Shown here in pieces: positions 1-10,662 of a DNA stretch of 50,383 nucleotides. The stretch is from Antrodiella citrinella (taxonomy: Eukaryota; Basidiomycota; Agaricomycetes; Polyporales; Steccherinaceae). A program made the translations under genes and the position numbers. The stretch spans positions 1 to 50,383 of the forward strand of contig SGPM01000201.1 of the NCBI GenBank assembly GCA_004802725.1. Reading direction: 5' to 3'. The notes under the pieces were generated by a model. That model ran no database searches, was not told where the DNA came from, and worked only from the letters and a program-made list of their open reading frames with translations. Each line of letters begins with the position of its first letter. Positions within the stretch are counted from its first letter, which is position 1.

Positions 1-691
1 TGCACAGCGGGGTCTGTGGGATCTACGTCGTCGTCCTCGGTGTGAGCTGTGAAGTCATAAGTCCAAAGGCACGAGGACATATGTCGCTTGCCACGGGCCC
101 AGTCTATGAAGCGGTAGTCTTCGCCCTGGACGACAACATTACGCTCGGCGAGGTCTCGATGCACTGAACCAGCACGATGAGCTTCTGCGAGCTTGTTCAG
201 GATCTTCGCTCTGCAACAGGGCGAGTCAGACCGGGTTCAGGTTCACAAGTACAGCACACTGGCACTTACTTCTCCGTCTTCTGCAGATCACTGAAGCGGC
301 CTTCGAGTCGGTTTCCAAATCGTTCTAGTACCATACACGGTATTTTCTTGCCATCCCCGTCCTTGCCGACAAGGACGCCATACAGCTTAGGTAGCACAGA
401 TCCTTGAAGGCCTTCGAAGGTGTCGTATACCCCCGCTTCGGCAGACATGGTCTTGATATCGGTGAACTTCAACGCGAGCTCGGTATGGTCTTCACATAGA
501 CCTAGATACACGACCGTCCGTTCGCTGCTGTGTAAGATATCGACAACGTTGATTATTTGAGGCGGCAGATGGAATGGGTAGTCATGTCCCGGTCGGAGCT
601 GGCAGACCGGGTAACCGTCGAGTTGTGTCACGGCAGGAAAATGCGTGGTAGGTAGAGGGACGCGAAATCGGAAGGTGAACATTCGAGACAT
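1..691 (-). CDS. Kinase-like paralogue K1 (3'-partial)
   Basis: This is a divergent protein-kinase-like protein cut off by the window edge. Exon 1 is 691-270 and exon 2 runs from 210 to the edge; the intron 269-211 is GTAAGT...TTGCAG. The start is the ATG at 691 because paralogues K4 and K6 align from the same FTxxF segment. Visible motifs are VVYLGLC (glycine-loop remnant), LALKF (beta-3 lysine), MVLERFG (hinge) and VHRDLAERNVVV (catalytic loop with Asp and Asn). The DFG position reads FIDWARG, so the magnesium-binding Asp is kept but Phe-Gly is lost. Activity as a kinase is therefore uncertain. What is seen is the kinase-fold signature; substrate and role are unknown. It is most similar to K4, with which it shares the DW variant. 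Confidence 0.75.
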
Positions 692-753
692 GGTGGTCCG
701 AGTGGAAGCAACAAGGGCAGTCATAGTGCAGTGGCCAGTGGCCAGTGGCACAA

Positions 754-760
754 CGGGCCG
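754..760. promoter_or_regulatory. CGGNCCG element upstream of K1
   Basis: CGGGCCG lies 63 bp before the K1 start, next to GTGGCCAGTGGCCAGTGGC. The same palindrome with a different central base occurs before K2, K4, K5 and K6. Paired CGG triplets are the usual half-sites of fungal Zn2Cys6 regulators; that such a factor binds here is inference. Confidence 0.4.
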
Positions 761-1802
761 GCGTACAAACGGACTATCGAGCCCCGATCGAGCCTCGTGC
801 TGAGAGTCGAGACCGTCAAGTTTCTCGAATACTATCTCGGCTTCAAGTTGAATGTTGACTTACAATTGTGTAGATATTACTTGCCCCAGTCCAGTGGACG
901 TCTGTAAGTACTAGTCAATCACATCAAAGCTCTGACAATGGATGCTGCAGGCGGTGTACCTGTATCTCTTAGGCTATACAAAATACCCTCTCTTCTTCGA
1001 ACCCGAATGCGTCGCAGAAATCACCTCGCATGGGTATGAATGCCTGAGAACAAAGCCCAGGACTTGTGTCCTAGTGGAGCTTGTTGTATGCTCCGGCGAC
1101 CATAGTCGGTGCCATCTTGTACTAGTAACGCCACGGACGTCGTATTGTTTTTCGCTTACCTGTCCGGTTGCAAACTACGCTATCAAGAACATTGTAAGAA
1201 CAAAAGCGGCTGCAAGTTCGCGTCTATGAAGATGATTTCCAGATCAGAAGATTCGTGGTGGGCAGCGCAGACACACCTGCGATCTTGGCGGCAAGCACAC
1301 CGTGTGGTTCTGCGAGTACTGAGCCTCGACTTGCGTCGAACTCCTTGTAAACGGACATCAGCATAAGGAACATCTCCGTATTGTCTTTCGCTTACCTTAC
1401 ATTAGCGAAATATGCTTTCGAGAACATGATAAGAACAAACGCAACTGCTGATTGCGCCTGTTACTAGGGTTTCCAAATCAGAAAATCTATAGTTTGCCAA
1501 GAGCGGAGAGTACTTACCGGTGGTCCCAAAGGCGTCGCAGTAAGCACAGGCAGGTTGGACAGAAATGAAAACAAGACGAAATAGTGATATGTAAGAGGTT
1601 GTATGCGACCTGGTGGAAGACATGTGATTTTGTTGTAAGAGAATCGGATACGCTTGAAGGTCATTCTGGTGGATAAATACAAGCAGGGGTGTAGAGCTTT
1701 TGATTTGACCAAGCAGAACGTGGTTGATACATATGTGGATAATGAAGTGAGTCGGAGGAGACAGTGTGGAATATAATACAAAAGTGAGAAGTTTGTTACA
1801 AC
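761..1802. other. Gene-poor spacer between K1 and K2
   Basis: No gene with a recognisable product is seen. The stretch contains a local direct duplication at 1138-1490. On the minus strand both copies can be read as short, hydrophobic, exon-like remnants (AFVLTMF and AFVLIMF), interrupted by stops in one copy. Confidence 0.5.
1138..1490. repeat. Local direct duplication, two diverged copies
   Basis: Bases 1138-1252 and 1376-1487 align with each other: GTATTGT, TTTCGCTTACC, a run around AGAAC and TAAGAACAAA, and TTTCCA(G/A)ATCAGAA occur in the same order and spacing. On the minus strand each block starts with a GGTAAGCGAAA donor-like motif. This suggests a duplicated exon of a decayed membrane-protein gene, which is inference from sequence only. 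Confidence 0.5.
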
Positions 1803-3011
1803 TCATGGTCGTGACCAGATGTCCAACTTGCCAGGATTCGATGTGTATCCTCTGTAGTCAAAGCTTGAGATTGGCGTGAATCGTTCCTTCCTGAAGAATA
1901 CAGCACGTTGAACATAAGATGAGCGACAAGGGAGGAATATACCATGTACCGCTCCTCGTGCCATTGCTTATGGACCAAGTATGTGATCCAGGCCCGATCC
2001 TTATACAACTGCTTCGCCGACCGCCCTTGTTTCATTTGCTCTCGGATATACTCAATGTCTGACCGTCAGCTCCTTTGTATTGTCCGGAGAGTAGATGATG
2101 TTCATGTCGATGCCGATGGCCGTTGTCAACTCGTCAGCAACTGCTTACGAAGGAAGCTTGTCGCTTTTAGGTACCCAAACGACTTGACACAGCAGAAGCT
2201 TGCCTGTCGTGCAAGAAAGAATTAGACAGCAGGCGTTGGTCGCAAATTATGGTACTTACCATGATCCCAGAACCGCATCTCCTCTGCCCATGCTCGCATA
2301 CCTTTGCATCTGATCGAGCGTTGTCCCTCTTCTACATCGTCATCCTCAACATGCTCCACAAAGTCATACGTCCACTTGCAACGAGGATTGTGTGGCTGCA
2401 CATGCCCTAAGTCACAAATACGGTAGTCGTCCCGTTTGACGAGGACATTGCGCTCCACAAAGTCCAGATGGTGTAGACCAGTGCGATGAGCCTCGGCGAG
2501 CTTGTTGAGAATCTTCGCCCTGCGATGAGACACGTCAAAATGGTGCAAGATCTGACGGAGAGTAGAGAACGTACTTCTCATTTTTCTCCAGATCACGAAA
2601 GCGTGTCTCAAGCTGCTTTCCAAAACGTTCCAGCACCAAACACAGCATCTTTCTGCCCTCCCCGTCTTGCCCATGTAGAACACCATACATCTTTGGCAGC
2701 ACCGGGCCCTGGATTGCGGCCAAGGCGTCGTGCGCCCCCGATTCCACCAAGATGTCGTGAGTGGTAGTAAACTTGAGCGCAACTTCTTTGTTGTTCTGGC
2801 ATTTGCCAAGGAAGACAACTGTCTGTTCGCTGCGATAGAGAATGTCAACAACCCGAATCTCCTGAGGTAGCAAGAGGACCTCGTATTCCTCTCCGGGTCC
2901 CATTTTGCAACGTTCTGGGAAGCCCTTGAGACGCGATGCGATATGAGGCACGTTCGGGACAGTTTTGGTGAATCGAAGCGTGTATCCTTTGGGTGCCGTT
3001 ACTTTCGACAT
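1803..3011 (-). pseudogene. Kinase-like paralogue K2, disrupted in exon 3
   Basis: The four-exon layout of the family is kept: 3011-2575, 2519-2260, 2203-1950 and 1890-1803, with the same intron phases as K4-K6. Exon 1 begins MSKVTAPKGYTLRF and carries VVFLGKC, VALKF and LVLERFG; exon 2 carries HHLDFVERNVLV and ICDLGH at the DFG position. Exon 3 is broken. The codon after KSDKLPS is TAA (2147-2145) where K6 has Gln, which a single C-to-T change would explain. A one-base frameshift follows near 2055, just before a conserved EYIREQMK-like segment. The last exon still aligns with K6 (PIPSMDF versus PISSFDY). The decay is therefore recent and confined to the C-terminal third. A truncated protein keeping the kinase-like core could still be made. 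Confidence 0.7.
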
Positions 3012-3043
3012 GGTGATGTTGGTTCAAGCTGAAGGGGCCATAA

Positions 3044-3050
3044 CGGACCG
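3044..3050. promoter_or_regulatory. CGGNCCG element upstream of K2
   Basis: CGGACCG sits 33 bp before the K2 start, preceded by GGGGCCATAA, which resembles the GTGGCCACAG found at the same place upstream of K4 and K6. Confidence 0.4.
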
Positions 3051-3410
3051 TACTTTGAGCCGTATACGGATCATTATCGGAAGGCGCTTCTGCTGCTGAT
3101 ATCACGATGTCTATTTTGCGACCACCTCGAGCTGTCGACCGACTGCCAGCCAACAGAACCCCAATACTTACGCTGGATGTGCGCAGGACTTTGACACCAG
3201 AATAATGCTCAAGAGCGAGTAGTAACGGTCCGCACAAATCAACGACATACGCGGCCAAGATTTGGGGGTAACATAGAGCTTAGATATCTTGAATGATTGA
3301 AAAGTTGGAGACTTTCGATGAGGCCGGCGCCACAAATCGAGTCTAGCGCGCCTCCATGGTTTAGGGCCGGTCTTTACGCGTTCAGTCACGATCATCCGAG
3401 TCGCTGTGGC

Positions 3411-3431
3411 CAGTGGCCACAACGTGGACTT
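3411..3431. promoter_or_regulatory. Degenerate promoter element upstream of K3
   Basis: GTGGCCAGTGGCCACAACG is present about 15 bp before the K3 start, but the following CGGNCCG is degraded to CGTGGAC. This is the only family member without an intact copy, and K3 is also the most decayed gene. The K2-K3 gap is 434 bp and head to head. Confidence 0.35.
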
Positions 3432-3445
3432 GAACTTCAAACGTC

Positions 3446-4649
3446 ATGTCACTGTCCACCAAAGTATTCACGCTTCGCTTTCGAGGCGGTCTCCCTCATA
3501 CTCATCGAGCATCACGTCTCAGAGGATATCCTGTGTGCGAACTCGATTCCGAATACGACTTCCTTCTGCGGCCCCAGGCAATTCAGATTGTCGATATTCT
3601 TTATGCTGGCGATCGTACTACTGTCTATCTAGGCCGATGCGAAGACAACACGGAACTTGCACTCAAGTTCACCGATAACACGGACATCCTCGAAGAGGCG
3701 GGGGCGTATGACTTTTTGACCTCGATCCAAGGGTCAGTACTACCTAAGTTGTATGGAGCCTTGAACGGCGCGGCCACCGAGGGAGAAAATCTGTTCTGTT
3801 TGATTTTGGAGCGTTTCGGAAACCGTCTCGGACACAAATTGTGTGACCTCGAGAAGGCAGAGATGTACGTAAGTCGTTTCGTTCAAGCTGTTGCATTCTT
3901 AAGTTGTATATTGTAGAGCGAAGATTCTCGATCAACTTGTCCAAGGTCATCATGCCGGTCTACGTCATCTCGACTTCGTGGGGAGCAACGTTCTCGTCCA
4001 GGATGGTGACTACCGCATGACCCTCCTTGCCAGTGGACGTATAACTTTACTAAGCATGTCGAGGATGATACGATCGATGCGAATGATCCTTCTATCAAAT
4101 GTCGCGATATAAGAGCCCGCGCAGAGGAGATAGATTTCTAAATTCTGGGATCATGGGGAGTCATGTTCTTGCATTGTTTACGCTGCATCTGATTGTTGCC
4201 GACTACAGGTCGCCTCGTCTTGTTAGACAAACTTTTCGTTCCGAAAAGCGCCAATTTCCCCTCACAGTCCGTCATAGATTGTTTGAGCCCCCAGATCGGC
4301 AATGATTCGGCATCGATATGTATACTGTGTACTTCCCAAACGAAACACAGTGCTTGCTGTGAAGTACTTCGAAGATATTCACGAGCGACTGATATCATGC
4401 ATGAATCGAGGACAGTCTCTAGAGTCACTCGAGGAGAAGCAGCATTGGTTCTCATCCAAGCTACATAAGCAGTGGCACGAGGATCGATCATCGGTATGTG
4501 GTGCAAATCATGACTTTACCTCGACGGTTGACCTAACGCTTCCCACTGTTTCTGTTTAGTCACGAGGTGTTGAGACCTAAAAACCTGACATGGACTTTGG
4601 TGGCTGCGAATCGGATTTTGATGAGGACGACGATTCGGTCTCCCAGTGA
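3446..4649 (+). pseudogene. Kinase-like paralogue K3, heavily decayed
   Basis: K3 is the only family member on the plus strand and is head to head with K2. Exon 1 (3446-3864) is open and starts MSLSTKVFTLRFRGG, with VYLGRC, LALKF and LILERFG. Exon 2 begins at 3917 and keeps RHLDFVGSNVLV, but the DFG-region segment is missing: DGDYRM joins directly to a frameshifted PPCQWTY near 4018. A TAA at about 4139-4141 is followed by a few extra bases before the conserved FWDHG segment, and the expected donor after CATG reads GGGGAG rather than a GT site. Exon 3 (from 4209) has at least two frame changes between IGND and VKYFED. The last exon, ending at 4649 with an acidic tail (DFDEDDD), needs a further shift. 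Four or more independent lesions make it a pseudogene. Confidence 0.8.
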
Positions 4650-5153
4650 CTCCTTTAGCCTAAACTTCTCACATGACCGCTTGTACACTGTGTAGTAGCT
4701 TAGTGGTCTTGTCAGAATCCCGAGGGCAGCACCTAGCAGCGGATGAATACGACCCGGTCAAATCCTTGGTAACAGGTCACGCTGGGACTCGGGAGTGATG
4801 TACGTAATTTACCATCTCATTTTGGACATTCATATCATGAGGTCGTTACGCCACTAGCATGTTGCCTTTTATTCGATAAGTTCATCTTGCGATTCGTTGA
4901 TCCGACTTCCGTCGCTCAAAGACTTAGACGAGGTGCGGTACATGTGGCGCGAGGCGCACGAGAGATCGTCGAGGATGGGGACAAACAGCGCCGACACTAC
5001 TCCGAGACGTACGGACACTGCAAGGGTACAGGATTAGACGAGATGCAATGCAAAAGGAGTTCTTGTGATGCAGTAGACGATACATAAGTGAATAGCGAGA
5101 AGATATAAGTGATTCGGGTATCTGTTACACAGCTCGTGGAAATGAGAAGACGG
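4650..5153. other. Spacer between K3 and K4 (tail to tail)
   Basis: I see no conserved coding segment or RNA in this stretch. It separates the 3' ends of the convergent K3 and K4. Confidence 0.4.
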
Positions 5154-6383
5154 TCATGATGAGTCATCCGAGCTGGATGAGCTTTCAGATTCGCAGGAAG
5201 TCCAATCCGGTTTGTAACCCGTGAAGTTCATGCTGGGTAAAGGCACGAAAATCTCGTTTCTAGGCCAATGATAGTGGTCAGCACACAGACCACGGAAATA
5301 TGAGAACTGCAACGCATACCGTTCCTCGTGCCATTCCTTATGAGCCAGGTACGTGAAGTATTTCCGCCGTCTTTGTACGTCCTCCAGGGCCATACTATGC
5401 TTCGTCATCTGCTCCCAGACAATGGCGAGATATTTGGCGCCGATTTGTTGTCTATCCTTCACGACGTATCTGCCGTTCACGCTGGAACCAATGGGAGTAC
5501 CCAAACAATCCACGATATGCTGTGGTGGAAGCTTGTCGCTCTTCGGCACCAGGATCACATGAGACAGGAGAAGTTTACCTGTGCTCGTAGCTGGATGTCA
5601 GACGCATTATACCTGCCACGAAGTGAATTACTGACCATGGTCCCAAAAGTGCATATATTCTGCCCAGGACTTCAATGGAAAGCATTGCACGGCGGGGTCT
5701 GTGGGTTCTACGTGGTCGTCCTCGACGTGAGCCGTGAAGTCATAACTCCAGTGGCACGGGGACATATGTCGCTTAGCGCTGGCCCAGTCTATGATGCGGT
5801 AGTCTTCGCCTTGGACGACAACATTACGCTCGGCGAAGTCTCGATGTACTAGACCAGCACGATGAGCTTCGGCAAGCTTGTTCAGGATCTTCGCTCTGCA
5901 ACAGGGAGAGTCAGACCGGGTTCAACTTCAGACAGTACGAACATGCACGTACTTCTCCACCTTCTGCAAATCACGAAAGCGCTGCTTGAGCGAGTTCCCA
6001 AAGCGCTCTAGAACCAGGCATGGTACTATCTTGTCACTGCTATCCGTCCCGACTAGTACGCCATACAACTTAGGCAGTACCGTGCCTTGGAGCTTTTCAA
6101 ATGCGTCGTATATCCCTGCTTCTGCGGACATGTCCTCGATGTTGGTAAACTTCAATGCGAGCTCGAGTCCATTTCCACATCGCCCTAAATAGACAGCTGT
6201 CCGCTGGCTGCTGTATAGGATCTCGTCGATCTTGATTTCCTGAGGCGGCAAATGGAAGGGGTATGAATGGCCTGGCCTGACCTTGCAGGAAGTTGAATAG
6301 TCGCCAAGTTGTTGCGCTAGATGAGGTACGGTGGAGAGAGCATCGGAGAATATCAAGGTGAACATGGTCGATGAGTCGGACAT
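5154..6383 (-). CDS. Kinase-like paralogue K4 (complete)
   Basis: A complete four-exon gene (6383-5953, 5895-5636, 5578-5320, 5259-5154) encodes 351 aa; all junctions are GT-AG and keep frame. The start at 6383 gives MSDSSTMFTL and matches K1. Landmarks: AVYLGRC near residue 64, beta-3 LALK with Lys78, a helix-C-like Glu in SAEAG, hinge LVLERFG near 124, and catalytic loop HRDFAERN at 161-168 with Asp163 and Asn168. The DFG site is IIDWASA, with Asp180 kept and Phe-Gly lost. The C-terminal third has the family motifs FWDHGK, VPKSDKLPPQ, a TYLAHKEWHEER helix and an acidic, serine-rich tail (SSSSSDDSS). This fits a protein-kinase-like fold, either divergent or inactive; the substrate is unknown. 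It is divergently paired with N1, whose start lies 618 bp away. Confidence 0.8.
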
Positions 6384-6401
6384 GGTGGTTCGGGTTGAAC
6401 T

Positions 6402-6421
6402 TGTGTGGCCACAGCGGCCCG
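6402..6421. promoter_or_regulatory. GTGGCCAC plus CGGNCCG element upstream of K4
   Basis: GTGTGGCCACAGCGGCCCG ends 38 bp before the K4 start. The block GTGGCCACAGCGG(C/T)CCG, followed within a few bases by TTTTCAAC, is nearly identical upstream of K6. Both halves are palindromic. Confidence 0.5.
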
Positions 6422-6923
6422 AGTTTTCAACCAAGCAATGTAGCGCTCACGTGCCACGGGCGTCTCTAAGTATTTGTTCTTCATGATTGACAAAGCAGAC
6501 CCGCGAAATATCTCCGTCAGGAATCAGGATACCAATACCACAGAAGGCTGACGGTATGAAGCTGCTTTTGTTCAGAATTCAAACGCTCCGCTCACTTACC
6601 CCATACATGGACAATAGATATTGTCATGGTAAGATGCAGCGCGGCATCCGAGTCGGCGAGGTCGTCAAATCTCGATAGCCTGAGCTCAGTGTTGTCTTTT
6701 CGCCTCCGGCATACGATCTTTTGTTCTTTGTGTCGTTATTGCCGAATGACTTCAGGCGAGCAGTCATCATTTGGTGTATGGTGCTCATTGTTCTCCAATT
6801 TTGGCACCTATCCGACGGACTGTGACATAGCCTATGAGCTGAAGGCCACAGTCGTGCCATACGACTGGTAGCGGCATGGTACCAGTTGGAATGCTGGTAA
6901 TCACGGCATGGCCGTACAGCTGC

Positions 6924-6938
6924 ATAAAAAGCATTGAC
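6924..6938 (+). promoter_or_regulatory. TATA-like box of N1
   Basis: ATAAAAAGCATTGAC lies 78 bp before the N1 start. N2 has the similar GATAAAATGCATGAG about 71 bp before its ATG, so the core promoters of the two paralogues match in sequence and position. The rest of the 618-bp K4/N1 divergent gap shows no gene. Confidence 0.45.
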
Positions 6939-7001
6939 ACCGCGTCTCTATCGCTCATAAACCTCTGTTGCCGCCTATCCCCCTAGGTTCTACGTCACTC
7001 G

Positions 7002-8487
7002 ATGGCTCCACCACGTCGTTCAACGCGAATCAAGAAAGTTGCTTCCTCTCCAAGTCCATCTGCACCCCGGCAGACGGCTCGCACGGTGTTACGTCGCTCA
7101 ACCCGACGCATAGCCAACTCTCCCTCTCCGAATCCCTTTGTACCCAGATTCCCTTCTCTGCACAACAACTTGGAGCCAGCTGATGCCGACTCTGCACCCA
7201 AGACATTCAGCTCGTGCTTGACGGAAGCCATTGGAGGAAGCGGGATGCTTCCAACAATGTTTGACGGGGTGGTCGCATCATCAACTCGAGATCTTACCCA
7301 GACCGAACAGGTCTACACGCCCGACCAGCAGCTTCAGTGGTTGGCATCGGGTGGTCAGATCGTGAACTCCGCAAAGGACGTATTTCACGAACACCATCTC
7401 TTCAACACTTTCCTCAATCGCGTTGTCGATGAAGCCGACAAGGAAGAAGTCAAATTCATGCGTCTGCTGCATCCGTCTTCGACTAGTTCGGGATTACCCC
7501 ACATTATCCACTCAGAAGCCGATACCACCTCTCATATCAATTCCAGACTTGTCTGGCCTATGGTTCACGTCCTGCAACATGTACTCGGGCTGGCGGCACA
7601 AGCTGCAGGTATCCCTCTCGAAACTCCGTATGTTGCATCTTGCCATGGGAAGCGAGGGGCCGGTACACCTGACGCTATCTTGGTGTATAAAGACCAAGTT
7701 TGCGGGATAGGGGAATGGAAGACAGCGAATGCGATGCCAGAGGCTTTTATCGAAACCGTCGTTGAATCTCTCCAGGCAGTGGAAGAGTCGAACCTAGGTG
7801 TCCCTGTTCGCTTTTGGTGGGGCAACCAGGACAACCATGGACCCACCGATGCGCTCTTTAGGAAGGCAATGTGTCAGGTAAGCAATACTGTATGTCTTGT
7901 GACAACACTTGAATCATGTCTGTATCATTTAGGTATTCGGACAGATGCAATCTCGGCCAAACGTCAAGGTGGCCTGCTTGTCTTCTTTTGACACCACAGT
8001 CTTCCTCTATCGTCACCCCGAAAAGCCCAACTTCCTTTTCATCTCTGAAGCAATATCGTCCCAGTTCATCACTGTAATGGATTTTATGGCGATGTTCGCA
8101 CTCGCTCTAGGTATCACGGAATTGAAACCGGAGCACATCCCTCAGATGAATCGTGAAAATTGGGATTGTCTCAAGGACTACTATAGACGATATCCTCAAT
8201 TAACCGCAGGGCTAGACCACCGACGGTACGATTTTGGTGCCATCTCGAATCTGACTCGTCTTACCAGTGTTTGTAGTGATGAGATGGTGAAAATCTTGCA
8301 AGAGCATCGTCAAACACTGGACCAAGAAGCTGCCAGTGAGGCCGCGAATCGCAAGCGGAAAAGGCCAACTCAGATCACGACTCCTGCCAGGAAGCAACGC
8401 GGGGAAAATCCAGAAGAGGACGAGGATACTCCAAGACAGAGAACAATACGACAGGATGACACAGTGACTCTTCGAGGCATTCGATGA
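7002..8487 (+). CDS. PD-(D/E)XK nuclease-like protein N1
   Basis: Exon 1 is 7002-7877, intron 1 is 7878-7932 and exon 2 starts at 7933. A 51-nt in-frame segment, 8226-8276 (GTACGA...TTGTAG), is probably intron 2: N2 has an intron at exactly this point and both middle exons are then 293 nt. The product is 459 aa, or 476 aa if the intron is retained. The N-terminus is basic (PPRRSTRIKK, RRSTRR) and the C-terminus has RKRKRP, which suggests nuclear location. The core reads HSEADTTSHI near 170, then GTPDAILV (Pro223-Asp224) and GIGEWK (Glu238, Lys240). This spacing is the PD...(D/E)XK signature of restriction-endonuclease-fold enzymes. A helix with FGQMQ and the strand ACLSSFDTTVFLYR follow. I do not know a named family for it; crinkler-type and transposon-derived nucleases are possible relatives. 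It is head to head with K4. Confidence 0.75.
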
Positions 8488-9068
8488 GTATGCAATCAGT
8501 CAACATTACTACTACTGCTCGAGAACGCCGTGTACACGTAGACTACATCTGATCTCGTTCTGGTCCATCTCATTCCTTGCACATCAGATACCACGTATTG
8601 TCTGTTCATTCCCTCATGTACGTCTTCAGGTCCGGATCCATAAACCTTGTCCACTCGCCTATCTATCCTTGTAGTCCCCTTCTCGGAACATCTTGATTGA
8701 ACTGCACTCTTTGTCCCAAATCATGAATACGACACGGATCGCGTTGTTGTGCGCAGCGGGCCGACCATGACATCGCAAATACTTGTCCCCTTTGGCGACT
8801 GAAGAACACAGATGGTGGACGTATGCCCACCGAGCGGCGATTCTTGTGAATTGTACTGAGTCTTTCACACCTGCGAGCTTCCTGATATATCTGCGTATTT
8901 TGTGTTGCCCACTCAATGCAGGAACATCGTCAGGAAGTCCACGGAAGACACTTCGTCGTACGAAATGACCCAAGTTGAGATAAGATGTGTTAGGTATAAG
9001 CAATACATGAGAGGATATCGTGGGTATAGGTGAGTCATGTATAATACAGCTTGTGAAGCTCAAAACAA
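8488..9068. other. Convergent spacer between N1 and K5
   Basis: These are the 3' flanks of N1 and K5. A minus-strand open frame (9072-8659) overlaps the end of K5 and covers most of the stretch. It begins at the ATG overlapping the K5 stop and matches nothing I know, so I do not call it a gene. Confidence 0.35.
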
Positions 9069-10259
9069 TCATTCGGGATCTCCAGATGACAGAGATAGTT
9101 CGCCGTGAGCCGATCGAGGCCTATAGTCCATACTAGGCCAAGCACATAGACTTCGTTGCTGTGGTAGGTCAATCATTAGCAATGAGAACACTACCTTGTA
9201 CGGACTGACACCTACCGTGCGGCATGCCATTTTGTATGGGCCAAGTATGTGAAGTAGTTGCGATGCTGTTTGGCCTCCTCCAGGGTCATGCCGCTCTGCA
9301 TTTCCTCCCAGATCATGGTATAATACTCCACCGCGATTTCCTTTCTATCATCCACGTAGTAGTCCGAGTTCTGACCCACACCTATAGGGGTGATTAAGTC
9401 GTCCATGATGTGCCGTGGTGGGAGCCTGTTGCTCTTAGGGATCAAAAGCGTACGACATACTAACACAACACCTACAGTTGGGACGTGACATCAGATATTT
9501 TTCGATCGTCTAAGAGACATGTACTTACCGTGATCCCAGAACTGCATCTGTTCGGCCCACGACTTCAAGGATCGACACTGAACTGTGGGGCCCATATCGT
9601 CCACTTCCTCGTCCTCGAGATGTTCCTCGAAGTCGTAAGTCCAAGTACATGGTGGGTCGTGCGGCTTCACATGTACCAAGTCTATGATACGATAGTCGCC
9701 ATCTTTGACGAGAACGTTGCGTTCAGCGAAATCCAGATGAAGGAGACCAGCATGATGAGCCGCGACCATCTTGCTGAGGAGCTTTGCTCTGTGAAGGGAC
9801 AATTTAGCATCTGACCGAATGAACGGAGACGAGCACGTACTTCTCCGGCTTTGGGAGCTCACGAAAGGGACGTTGAAGTCGGTTCCCAAATCGCTCTAGC
9901 ACCAGACACGGTACAAGCCCACCCTCTTCGTCCTTCCCCATAAATACGCCGTACAGCTTGGGCAGCACCGATCCTTGAAGTTCCTCCAACGTGTCGTATA
10001 CTCCTGATTCTACTGATATGTCATGGAGATTGGTGAACTTCAGCGCGAGTTCGGTCCCGTCTTCGCATCTGCCCGCATAGACCGCTGTTCGTTTGCTGCT
10101 GTACAAGATGTCGATAACCTCGATGACCTGTGGAGAAAGGTGAAAGGGGTAATTGTGTGATGGTCTGACCTGGCAAGCTGGAAAGGAATCGAGCCGTGTG
10201 GCCAGATGGCCACCAGTGACAGAAGTAGAGAGAGTATCAAGGAATCGCAAAGAGAACAT
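9069..10259 (-). CDS. Kinase-like paralogue K5 (complete)
   Basis: Four exons (10259-9841, 9788-9529, 9471-9216, 9132-9069) encode 332 aa. I place the start at MFSLRF because paralogues align from there; an in-frame ATG at 10319 would add 20 aa. Motifs are AVYAGRC, LALK (Lys74), LVLERFG, LLHLDFAERNVLV (Asp159, Asn164) and IIDLVHV at the DFG site. The HRD arginine is Leu here, while the catalytic Asp and Asn are kept. The C-terminal region has FWDHG, IPKSNRLPP and TYLAHTKWHAAR. The last intron has two possible acceptors. CCACAG (exon at 9158) restores the usual RNE start but then runs into another frame, while GGCCTAG (exon at 9132) gives MDYRPRSAHGELSLSSGDPE and a stop. I prefer the second; alternatively one base has been lost. 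Confidence 0.75.
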
Positions 10260-10662
10260 TTTCGACTTGTGATCTCGTCCACAACCTTCCGCGTCGCATT
10301 TAGCGAGGTCGGTTTGCATTTGAGAGTGTGTCGTGTAGGAGAAGGACTTCGTTTGACTTCAACGGTTTGACTTCAACGTTGCATACGCGATCGAGTCTGC
10401 CAACACCCGGGCCGCATGGCTGCGCTTTAGGGCCGGTCGATACGCGCCATGGCGCCCAAGTCGTCCCGTCATTGTCGTCGTCGATGCGAGTCGCACATGG
10501 GGGATACCGGCCATCGCTATAGCAGTCATTTCTTGTTGGGAAAAATAAGATAGAGATAACAACAGAGTTCCGATCATCTGATGGATATACGGTGCGCGAG
10601 ATACAATACAGGATGAGATACGAATCGCGATACAGGAATAACTGTGTGATAATCATGAACGG
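10260..10662. other. K5 upstream region and K6 3' flank
   Basis: This spacer is 403 bp. It contains an imperfect direct repeat, GTTTGACTTCAACG, twice in tandem near 10351-10380, and the CGGGCCG element. No gene is apparent. Confidence 0.4.
10408..10414. promoter_or_regulatory. CGGNCCG element upstream of K5
   Basis: CGGGCCG lies 149 bp before the preferred K5 start and 89 bp before the alternative start. Unlike K2, K4 and K6 it lacks an adjacent GTGGCCAC. A nearby TTTAGGGCCGGTC motif recurs upstream of K3 (about 3360). Confidence 0.3.

Noticed and set aside
2145..2165. A possible tiny intron that would remove the K2 stop (GTAAGC at 2148)
   Set aside because: Paralogues K4-K6 have continuous coding sequence of the same length here, and the intron would be about 19 nt, too short.
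8659..9072. A 137-codon minus-strand frame downstream of K5
   Set aside because: It begins inside the K5 stop region, matches no family I know and lacks splice or promoter support.
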